A stretch of DNA of 64,000 nucleotides from Escarpia spicata (lineage: Eukaryota; Annelida; Polychaeta; Sabellida; Siboglinidae), in assembly GCA_963995525.1 (NCBI GenBank), contig OZ023218.1, forward strand, positions 45,990,264-46,054,263. Reading direction: 5' to 3'. How positions within the stretch are numbered: the first letter of the stretch is position 1; every line of letters starts with the position of its first letter. The position numbers and the translations under genes were made by a program. Below are positions 25,574 to 35,719 of the stretch, piece after piece. The notes under the pieces were generated by a model that was given only the letters and a program-made list of their open reading frames with translations, did not search any database and was not told the DNA's origin.

Positions 25574-25714
25574 CATTTTTCATATCCAAGATGTATTATT
25601 TTCCTGGTAGAGGCTTTCGTCAACGTATCACGTCGACTTCATCAGTACCAGTATCGATGATGCTGAAGCATCATCGGTACTGATGATTTGAAAACGAACC
25701 ATCCTGAAGAATAA
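25574..25714 (-). repeat. Hairpin repeat (CCTCTACCAGG family), copy 2
   Basis: On the - strand it runs ATTCTTCAGGATGGTTC, a spacer, GACGAAAGCCTCTACCAGG and ATATGAAAAATGAC, as in copy 1 at 11019-11135. Its different spacer holds another hairpin (about 25640-25687, ATCGATGATGC/GCATCATCGGT). Confidence 0.75.
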
Positions 25715-25719
25715 TACCA

Positions 25720-27625
25720 CTACAACAGTATTCCATTTCAAGATACAAAGTTTGGTCATAAAAATCATGTTATTTATATATATATATTTATAAGATATAG
25801 TATAAAATTATAAACAACACATAATCTAAGATATTAACAGCATAAGTGCATTTGCCTGACATAGAATTGTTATGCGTCTATTAATTTATTACTACATCAA
25901 CTTTACTGTTCAGTACAAATGTTTATTTTCATGCCATATACAATGCAGGTAAATAAGTTAATAACAGACTTACAAGGGGATTCTTAAATATTTTTTATTT
26001 ACATTCACCTTAACATCATAAAAAATAATGACCTTGCAAGATGCAAGAATAGTTCGTTCGTGACATTTTTCACAGGCTGGAGGTTGCTTAAAATACAGAC
26101 TCATTTCCCAGAGGCTGACACTGCCACAGCAGCCCACCCACCACCCATGGTGCATTGATGTTTACATAATATGATATTCTGACAGAGACTGCCAGAAGAT
26201 AGCACAGTCGATAGACATACCATGCTAAGATTGTAAGTGCTGAATACAGCTGTTGTTTTGATGAAGATATCAGAGTTTGCTGCCGTAAGCGAAGTGTAAC
26301 TACAGCTATGGTGACCTGGTTGAACCCAGACAGAGTGAATGACCCAGCAGGAAGGATGAAACATGTTTCCCACAATTCCTCTGAAAAAAATATAAGTGCT
26401 AGAGATCCTTCGTGGGATCAGTGTTGAACTACTGAAAGCTTGGTGCCCGAGATGCAAAGTGTCTAGAAGGAAAAGTTTAACATACATATTGTTAGATTAT
26501 CACAGTCTTGTTCCTGCCCCTCCACACACATACACGAGGACATTGTCAGACATGCGTATTTCTTCCAGGAGACTCCACCATCCTCAACTGGGCAGGAAAC
26601 AGGTGACATCACGTGTTCCCACCAAGTTCACCATCCTTCATTGTGTGCATCATATCCATCACCTCCTCCAGCACGAGGCCAGCCGTCTCCACAAAGGTCT
26701 TCTTCCTCCTCTCCCATATCTTCATCCATCATCCCTGCTGTCTCACTGACAGCCATTAGTCATGCAGGCCTGGCCCTTACACAGCTAAAGAGGCTAATCA
26801 CCGCCTCAATAACATGACATAGGAGTGTGGCCTTGTTATTTGCAGTCATTTAGTGTCTTAGATCTGAAAGATTACACCAAGTGATGTCATGTGGCCTTGC
26901 AAAGTTGTGCTGTCTGTGTGCGTGAATGCATGGCGAAGTTTGTAATTTATTACAGTTGTTAAACTGTAATTGTCATGTACAAAGTTGAAAACTACTTTGC
27001 AATTGATTTAAATATAAGTATTTTGTTCAACATTCAATAATCTTTACAGATAATTACTCAGGTACATAATGCAGACAGCCAGTCGGTGTCTGTCTGTTGT
27101 GAAATGTGTAGAGATGTCAACAGAAGCATAATGCCACGACACAGTGCTACCGGCTGTTGCCTGGTCTACGTGCTTAAGACATTGATTTGTCGGCCGAGTC
27201 GTCTAAGGCAGTCGCCATTCTAACAGTCATTTCTCAGCTTCTAAGTGATTTTAAGAGCCAAGTATTGGAATTTCTGCTGTGAGTAACGTGAGAATAAAGC
27301 TGCTGTTTACTACGAGAGCAGTGTTATTGAGTAGAGACTGAAGTGGATGCAGGTTGTGTAATAAAGGTTTAGTGGGGGGACTGATGAGTTGTGGAGCTGG
27401 AGGTGTTACTGGCACAAGAACACTGCCGTCACATCTAATGCTTCCTACATTGGCCATCCATTGTAGAGCACACAATGTACTCGGTGAAGAGAATCCGCGA
27501 TTGAATCATTTTATTGCCGTTTCAAAACTTGAACATTTTGTTCACCGAACAGTGCTGCAGTTCATACATTGGTATGAATGAGTACCAGGCTGTAGGCAGT
27601 GGTGGACAAATATGATTGAATAGTC
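25720..27625. other. Non-coding stretch, no gene recognised
   Basis: Open frames at 26088-26749 and 27251-27581 overlap on both strands and lack recognisable domains. Short AT tract at 25775-25795. Confidence 0.4.
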
Positions 27626-27628
27626 TTT

Positions 27629-27766
27629 GTGTAGTAATTTGCAGCCTGGCTGAATGCTTCCTTGAGACATCAAAATGGTGTTCGATTGAACAGGTCTGCC
27701 AGGGATTAAGTAAAGCACTTTGAGCAGTCCCCAAGACTGGATACGATGCTATATAACAACAACCTT
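27629..27766 (+). repeat. SINE/LINE-tail-like repeat, copy 2
   Basis: Partner of 24982-25104. Ends AAGACTGGATACGATGCTAT plus ATAACAACAAC, a short AAC tail. Confidence 0.7.
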
Positions 27767-28194
27767 CTTAACCACCACCGCATAATAGTCAGCAACTGGT
27801 TATATAGATCCATCACATCACCCACCTCCTTTGACCTTCACCCACCAGCGCCATCATGCCATTGCCACACCACCTCTTCCACCCACTCACACATTTGTAT
27901 ATTCCAGCTGGCTCACGAACCGAGTAAAAGTCCCAGGGAAAAAGCACTGTCAAGTTGATGTAATTTTGAAGGAATGTGTCACAGTGCCGTTGTCATGCAG
28001 AACGTGCATGTGCACACATGCTGATTGTGGGCGATACTGCACTCATATTATGTATTATGTGCAGTCAGGAAGACAAAATCAGATTAATGTGTCCTAAAAC
28101 AAATAAATAAAATTCACTCTTACGTTTCTGTTTTTACCTAGATCAGTCTTTAAATTTCATCTCGGAGAGTCACATGCATGTATTGTCTTTGCAG

Positions 28195-28430
28195 GCATGC
28201 ATAAATATTATATACATACATAGTTATATATTATTACATATATATACAAAGTCATACATACACAAATACGTATGTATGCACACATGCATGCATATATATG
28301 TGTATATATATATGTGTGTACATATGACTTTTTATGTGTATATATGTAATAATACATAAATATGTATGTATATAATATTGATGATATATATATATTTATG
28401 ATATATATATATTTTACATATCATATTCTA
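28195..28430. repeat. TATA/CATA-rich low-complexity tract
   Basis: Long series of TATA, CATACA and TATG words with no unique sequence. Confidence 0.8.
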
Positions 28431-28431
28431 T

Positions 28432-28640
28432 ACACACATACACACTCACTCTCATACAGACACACAAACATACACACGAACATACACACACACCACACCC
28501 CCAGACTCACACAAACCACACCCTCCCCACACACACACCACACCCCCCACACGCACACACATGCACACACATGCACACACATGCACACACACGCACACAC
28601 ATGCATACACACGCACACACATGCACACACACACACATCA
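28432..28640. repeat. Compound (CA)n array with ACACATGC units
   Basis: CA runs interrupted by CCCC blocks, then eight or so ACACATGCAC/ACACACGCAC decamers. The His- or Val/Cys-rich frames over it are artefacts. Confidence 0.9.
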
Positions 28641-28649
28641 ATAATTTGT

Positions 28650-29575
28650 ACATACATTCATATATTAAATATATTATTCATACAGTATAGTAATACTTTG
28701 AACCATAAATATATTGAACTGTTTAACCACCACAGAAAATCGTTTGTGTCCCTGTTATGTACCTCATAGCTGGTGCATAATGATGAACATGACACACTTG
28801 ACTTTACAACACTACACTCCAGTATCATCACATCCTCTTATTTCCACCACCATGCTATAACAACCCACCACAGCCTAGCACCACCTAACTGCACCACCAC
28901 AGGCAATTCATCTGCACTGCCTGCCTTGATTCATCTGCACTGCTAGGCAACCATACTGTTCTTGACCAAGGAGGCAAATGGGAAGTCTTTAGCTCGCAAT
29001 CAATATGCTTCAGTGCACCCTCTGGCTTGGACAGTAGCAGAGCATGTATGTTCTGAGACTTGCTGTGTTGTCCATTAGCATGCAGGATCATTATTGAGCT
29101 GTTCCATACAGTCAGCCTGGAAATGTGCTGTGTTGTGGCATTGTGCTTCACACATGGCTGGAGCGGTTCGCTTCGTGCATGGCCGACTCCGGTCTGGCTG
29201 CTGTCTCAACATGGAGCAGTCTTGTGTCACACATCATGCCGATTGAAGAACAATGTTTCTGTTTTTCCTGTTTGCGATGTGCATCCTGCATAACTGTTTT
29301 GTTGGACTTGTTAATCTGAAACAATGAATTACCCTGGGTTGTAAATTGATGGATGGGAATAGGATTATTTTTAGAGATAAATGTAATTAAAAGGACAGCT
29401 TAGATTAATAACATAACATATATGAATGCAGACAAGTGAACATTGGCTTGCAATGACAATTATTCATCCAAGGAGAAACAAGTCAGTGTTAGTACATAGT
29501 GGTAGGTAATGTTCCTCATTATTATCATCATAAAGTTGGAAATGAGGCTAACTTAAATTATTTAGTAATTTTTTT
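28650..29575. other. Non-coding stretch, no gene recognised
   Basis: Open frames at 28885-29319 on both strands are unrecognised. Confidence 0.4.
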
Positions 29576-29607
29576 TAAATGTCAAAATATGTGGACATAT
29601 TGATACA

Positions 29608-29682
29608 ACACGCACACACGCACACACACATGCGCACACATGCGCACACATGCGCACACATGCGCACACATGCGCACACAGG
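29608..29682. repeat. 10-bp tandem repeat ACACATGCGC
   Basis: About five clean decamer units after a CA/CG-rich start, all alternating purine-pyrimidine. Confidence 0.9.
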
Positions 29683-30099
29683 TTGTCAAGCCAATGCTCA
29701 TGTCACATTATGTCATGTTATATTGGTTTATGTCAAACTTAAAAGGTACAGCAGGCAGTCGCTATCTTGTGGGGGATATTAGTGCCCCCCACTGTTTATC
29801 CTGCATTTTGTGAGAACAGCCACTGTCCAAGAATGGCAGATCACAGGCACTGCTACAAACCAGCTGCTGTTACCATTTTATTGCGTTAAATAATTTTATG
29901 ACAGGGAACATAATTGTAGGGAGTGCCTCCAAATATATTGGATCCTAAATCATTTGAGGTGAATCATTTGTAGCAACGTAAATTACAGTTGAACACGAAA
30001 TAGAAGTTATATATGAATGAATGTTGTCAGTGTACATGACTTCAGTGCAGTCGCTGTACATTTGTATATATACCCTTTTTAGTTGTAACATGTGTTTAA

Positions 30100-30750
30100 G
30101 GGGTGGTATGGCAGCTAGATAGGAATTTTTTTTAAAGCCTAATTAACTTAATTTGTTGTGCCCAAGTGGTAGAGAAGCTGAAGAAGTCTGCCCGACTCCC
30201 CATTTCCATGGTAACAAACAAAATGGCCACCAAATATAGCATATCTAAAAATTGTAACACTGGAAGTAATAATGATTTGGTAATCTGGCTTGGATTGTTG
30301 CGTTCTGAATATTTTCTACAATCTATAAACAATTATATTTTATTTTGAATTTTCAAACTATGTGATTGTAAATGCAACAATTTTCGACACATTGTGGGAC
30401 ATTACTACAAAGACAAAGAATAAAAACAAAATGTTTTTTATACAGATTGTGGAGAATATCCAGGAGTACACAGCAATCCAACCCAGATTACCATATTATT
30501 TTTAGTTCTGGATTGTTGTAAGTTATTGTTGTCAAAAATGAGATTTTCTGTAAATGCCCGTCAAAGAGTGAATAACCGCATTGATTGCTTGAAAGAGCCA
30601 CACCTTATCCATGAATAAAAGTGTTTTAGGTATATAAATTGTTAAAAAAGGTACCTTTTTGATAGTAAACATACAACACTATTGGAATATGGAAGAAACA
30701 CATTTTAAGTATTTTTGTCAAAACCACCGTTCTAGCTGCCATACCACCCC
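30100..30750. mobile_element. 651-bp palindromic TIR element with TTAA flanks
   Basis: Perfect 20-bp TIRs: GGGGTGGTATGGCAGCTAGA at 30100-30119 and its reverse complement at 30731-30750. TTAA lies immediately outside both ends (30096-30099, 30751-30754). A second inverted pair lies inside: GGTAATCTGGCTTGGATTGT near 30279 and its imperfect complement near 30490-30512. No transposase. TTAA targets are known for piggyBac-type elements, but piggyBac ends normally start CCC, so the superfamily is uncertain. Confidence 0.88.
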
Positions 30751-30759
30751 TTAAGCTAT

Positions 30760-31740
30760 CAATTGTCTTTTTGTTGTGAAATATACCATGTGTACCAGAT
30801 AGGCAAGGTGTGCTTATTACTAAAGATTGGCACCTTGTACACCAATAAAGATCTGCACCTCTACAGTGTCACTAAAGATATGAACCCTTTCAGACACAAC
30901 CTTTCAGTGCTTGGACAAATACAAACTGACATTCTACAGTTCATTTGTACCATTACACATGGTTACAACATACAGCTTGATTTCTTATAAAGTGGTTAGC
31001 TTACTTTGTATTAGACGATATTTGTAAATTTATAAGTCATTATTACCAATGTTTTTCTACCACTTTCATATATGGTGCGACAGAATTATTTTATTATCAT
31101 TATTGTTAAATGATTGTGATATTACAAATGTCAATATGAGTTCTTTTTTTCGAAGAAAAGCATATCTATGAATGTGATACGGATGTGGATATACCTAGAT
31201 GTTGATTTGTAGCATGAACCTGATAACTATATATCTAGATATTAACACACACACTTTGGGGACAGGTAGTATCCTCTCCAAAATGCCAATGTTCACACGC
31301 CTCTTTCTGTCGACATTTACCCACGTGTTTTCTGCAAACTTGGAAGACAGTACTGGGTAGATGAATCGAGTGGCAGGCCACTCTCCAGAGGGCGTCACTG
31401 TGTGGTTATGTTCACTTTACCGGGAACTGTAGTCATTGGCTACAGCGGAAATAACGTGGACAGCAGGAACGAATTTGAGAAAAAAATGTATAATGGTGAT
31501 AACTGGTGTGCAAGGTTTGTTGCTCCAGATCGGGGGCAAACATAGATCTGTAAATAACTGTTGTGCATAAGCGAAGAAGAAATGTTATTGATTTTGCAAG
31601 TGGACGGAGAGCTGTGGGCAGACACTGAGAAGTAGGGCAGGCTCCTAACGAAGGAGCTCATGTCATTATTATGCAGCTTATATATACTGGATGTCACTGA
31701 CAGACATAAGGATAGGTCGGTGGAGGCTGCATCCATGCAC
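30760..31740. other. Non-coding stretch, no gene recognised
   Basis: No exon or repeat recognised. Confidence 0.4.
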
Positions 31741-31747
31741 ACACAAC

Positions 31748-31791
31748 AACACAGTGTGTGTGCGTGTGTGTGTGAGTGTGTGGTGTATGTG

Positions 31792-31863
<72 letters not shown>

Positions 31864-32135
31864 ATGTGTGTGTGTGGTATACGTGTGTGTGGAGGGTATG
31901 GTGTGTGTGTGTGTGTGTGTGCGAGTGTGTATGTGTGTGTGTGGTGTGTGTGTGTGTGTGGTGTACGTGTGTGTGTGTGGAGGGTATGGTGTGTGTGTGA
32001 GTGTGTATGTGGTGTGTGTGTGTGTGTGTGAGTGTGTGTGTGTTGTGTGTGTGTGTACGTGTGTGTGTGAAGGGTATGGTGTCTGTGTGTGTGTGAGTGT
32101 GTGTGCATGCGAATGTGTGTGTGTGGTGTACGTGT

Positions 32136-32187
<52 letters not shown>

Positions 32188-32312
32188 TGTGTGTGTGTTG
32201 TGTGTGTGTGTGTGTGTACGTGTGTGTGTGAAGGGTATGGTGTGTGTGTGTGTGTGTGTGTGTGAGTGTGTGTGCATGCGAATGTGTGTGCATCTATGTG
32301 CATGTACATGTT
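31748..32312. repeat. Compound (TG)n array, about 560 bp
   Basis: TG runs punctuated by GGAGGGTATGGTG, GTGTACGTG and GTGCATGCGAATG blocks, each occurring more than once, so the array has higher-order structure. Long frames on both strands are artefacts. Confidence 0.93.
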
Positions 32313-32319
32313 TGTGTAT

Positions 32320-33270
32320 GTTACATACATATGAAACTACCTACATTCGTTTGCACAGATGTATGTAAGCACACACGCACGAGTGCAACAATTATTTACA
32401 AAAATAATGACAAACATGGTTTCCCTCTGAAACAAAACCACCATTATGATAATACTAATAGCCACCTCACCCTGCCTTATACAAACTACATGCCACTGTT
32501 GTCCCCCTAGGTAATAACCATCACTATTCCTACTCCTGGGTGACCTGTCCACAGGCTGAGATACTATTTCCCAGAACTCTATTACATTTCCAATATTCCC
32601 ATCAGGTTGTACCTGGTAAACACCTATTTCTGTGAGATACGCTATCCGAGCTAATTGTTTTGATGCACTCAGAGTTGCCTGAGGCTTCTCTCGAAATTCC
32701 AGGACCCAATTTCTGGTTATCAGAGGTCAAGCGAACAAAGTTGTAGACTTTTTCTAGCCAAAGGGTGTGGAAATACTGAGATATTTCATTGAAGCTTGAG
32801 CATTGTGTACAATGTCTGCTCATTTTAATAATTAAATTATATGTTATATTGTATAGGCTACATCCGCGTTATCTATTCTATGCCAACTGATGTGATTTAA
32901 TGAACTACAGTTTATGTTAAAATATCATTACACAGTTATTTGTTTATGAATATCAATGTTTGTTTCCAATATGCATTACAATGTAACCATGAGTGTATTA
33001 CAAAATTAAACAGACAATAGTCATATTATATTTAAAAATTGTCAAACACTGTATATTACTCATGGAACTATATTCAAGCACACTTGGATGACTAAGGTGT
33101 TAAATGCAGGTTATACTAACACAATGCTATGATAAAAGTGATTTGGTCTGTATCTTTTGATTAGGTTTGTACCTTTAAGGAGTCAGTCCTAGCAATGGTT
33201 TGGGTAAGATTGGGAACATGTAAAGTAGAGGGTAGACTTGTTTTGTGTTGGTCCTTGACCATGTGACCAC
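32320..33270. other. Intronic stretch upstream of the first visible exon
   Basis: No repeat with an internal partner was recognised. The acceptor of the 33273 exon closes it. Confidence 0.5.
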
Positions 33271-33272
33271 AG

Positions 33273-33354
33273 ATTTGGGCGGCCAGGAGTGGATGTTCAC
33301 GTGAAACATGAGGGTGAGAGCGAGGTTCTTCAGGTCCTCTTCCTAGTGAACGAG
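33273..33354 (+). CDS. STXBP5: Tomosyn exon (FGRPGV block), first exon visible
   Basis: This exon of 82 nt opens with one base that completes a codon from an unseen upstream exon, then reads FGRPGVDVHVKHEG and, after five residues, VLQVLFLVNE. It ends in phase 0. The acceptor is CCACAG with a weak pyrimidine tract and the donor is GTAAGT. In the family this segment is a blade of the first propeller, just before the GAL(V/I)S block, which is exactly what the next exon encodes. An opposite-strand open frame of 92 codons over the same bases is a shadow. The preceding exon (HGFP...ALAFDP block) was searched for by eye upstream and not found. Confidence 0.92.
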
Positions 33355-33359
33355 GTAAG

Positions 33360-34710
33360 TGAAGTCTTTCAATAAACATGTCTTTGTTTTCCCATTGTAA
33401 AGATTTGTCTCCTTGTTTTAGGACCTTTTTATTGTTCAACTCATCTTTATTTCAGCAACAGCGACAACAATTACAACACAGAATTTGCCAAATATACGAT
33501 TACAAGCCACGTATCAATGTTGAAATGGGCAAGAAGACGTGTGTCACTTATGACATTCGCCCAATTACAGTAAATATAACTACAACCAAATAATGCTAGT
33601 TTGCAACGTGCATGATTTCAACATAATTGTTATGGTTTTTATAAATTTGACAGCTTGTGCAAGTGATATACTACTAATTTCAACACACAAAAGATTGTAT
33701 TCATATTTGTATACAGATTATTCTAACACTAAACATCTATAGTGTTTAAATCCTTGAGAACCCAAGTGTCAAGGCACAACAAGATACGTTTTAAAAAGCA
33801 TTAACCATGAGTCACCATCAGAGAGACAGACTGCTCAAGGTGGAAACGCAATTTTTAATAAGTAATATAAATATTTCTTAAATTTTTGCAAAAGATCGCA
33901 ATACTTTCAGATTATTTTTAAGTGATTGGGAGTTTGTTCCATATATTGGATGCGCTGCAGAGAGATCGCACATGCTCAGGTTATGCTTAGTTCTAGGAAC
34001 ATGATTTATGAGAATGATGACCTGAGCTGCAAGAATGTATTTGATACTAATAGATGAAGGAGACTAACAAAATATGGTGAAAATCATAACCATAGTTATG
34101 TTCTGTGAGAGTGCAATCCTTGTTTACATCAGGTCTTCACAGCATGTCTCCATTACCTAGCCCCTGAGAGGCATTCCTACATAACTTGCACATGCAGAAT
34201 CTCTGCAATCCCCATCTCAGCAGGTTCTCTGAGCAGACATTCATATCACTTCACTTTGACATGTTCCATTGCTGTGTTTGCTGCGTGTAATGAATGGTGA
34301 AGTCATATTTCTTCCACACCAGCACATCCTCTTTAGTGATCAGCTCATCCAAATCAAACAATAACATACATATCACAGAGCTACAATTTTCAAACATTTT
34401 ATCAGTTCTTAGGAAAATACTTTTCCTGTATCTGTAACTTACTCGCTCCATGAAATGTCCCAGGCATCTTGTTAGGATTACTTGGTGTTTATGGCTATGA
34501 TATTATGTAATTTTTGTTTTTCAATGCTAAAAGTCAGCACATCAAAATCATATACATACATATCACAGAGCTACAATTTTCAGACATTTTAACATTTTAT
34601 CAGTGCCTCAATTTCTATACATTGCGCCGACTTTAGTCATACTTTCTAACAATCTTCTTCATACATTGCAACTGCGAACTCCAGATGTCTTTACTATTGT
34701 CATAAGTTGT
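33360..34710. other. Intron, 5' part of the 7.3-kb intron
   Basis: Holds a short direct duplication of CATATCACAGAGCTACAATT at about 34369 and 34558, 185 bp apart. No coding sequence. Confidence 0.45.
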
Positions 34711-34715
34711 CACAG

Positions 34716-34960
34716 GAGAGGGGTAGTTGTTTAGTGGTAGCACTTGCTGCCAGAGTTCTGAGTTCAACACCTGGACTGGGCATGGTACATTCAGTGTATA
34801 CACCTTGCTCTCACCATTACGGACTGTGTATGCCTTGTCATTTGGAGATCATGTTCATGTCGGTGCTGTCTCTATTTGGGACGTAAAAGAACCACTGGGG
34901 CTGACCACCCTCAGTGCCAGCACGGAAAGGTCGGCATGGTGATGATGTTCAGAAAAGACT
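34716..34960 (+). mobile_element. tRNA-derived SINE
   Basis: GTAGTTGTTTAGTGGTAGCA fits a pol III A box and TGAGTTCAACACCTGG a B box, spaced as in a tRNA. The body contains GGGACGTAAAAGAACC, a motif shared by many animal SINE bodies (GACGTTAAAGAACC). The 3' limit is not clear. The A/B boxes are promoter-like but old. Confidence 0.65.
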
Positions 34961-35355
34961 GACTCATTGAATGAGTCGTCATAAAACCATCACATCTAAT
35001 AACGACAGCATGTAACACAGACTGGAAACAAGTAGAACGTAGAAGGCTGCAGACTGCACACATTGCATGCCCTCACTTCATACATCAAACCCACAGTCTC
35101 CATATATCAGCCTTCATGCTGGTGACCATCTTATATATCCGTTTGATGAATCGCCCCACGCCCTCCACTAAATTACCTGGTGACATCGCTTACAGTTTTT
35201 GTATTCACGATGTCAGACATTCAGTGATTTATCATATATGTTAACTCTGCACTTTGCTATGAGTAATTTTGTCAGTAAGTAAAGTCTAATAAATAAGAGT
35301 AAGAAGCTGAACTGATTCTGTCCCGTTGAGTCGCAAATGTCGGATTAGCGATAAT

Positions 35356-35574
35356 TTCATTTTCAGAACCCTCCTCCCTGCAATGTCACCCAGTCGGATT
35401 ATAATAGACAAGGAGCTATAGTATTTTCATGATATATCTGTTCAAGTTACCAAGTTGTCTTTTATTGGCAGTCCTGTTATAGAACAGTTCACATAGTCTG
35501 TTAATTCTAAGGATACCTGAAACATTACATGGTAACTACTTGACAGTTACATTATAGTATTTTAACCTATAGAT
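35356..35574 (-). repeat. Dispersed repeat, copy 2 (inverted partner at 2927-3143)
   Basis: Reverse complement of the first copy over its full length, with few differences, such as one extra base and small substitutions near GACAAGGAGCTATAG. Confidence 0.85.
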
Positions 35575-35673
35575 TTTGTTAAGGAAATTACTTTTCCTGT
35601 GGGTAACTCTAACATGCGTTCTCTGTGAAACATTGTGTCAGGTATCTCATTCTATTTGGCATATATATATTTA

Positions 35674-35707
<34 letters not shown>

Positions 35708-35708
35708 C
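35674..35708. repeat. (TC)n(TA)n microsatellite
   Basis: A TC run passing directly into a TA run. Confidence 0.8.
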
Positions 35709-35719
35709 ATGACCAGAGG

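Noticed and set aside
31440..32368. Long His/Thr and Val/Cys frames over the TG tract
   Set aside because: Same low-complexity effect on both strands.
33161..33439. 92-codon - strand frame as a gene
   Set aside because: It is the antisense shadow of a well-supported tomosyn exon.
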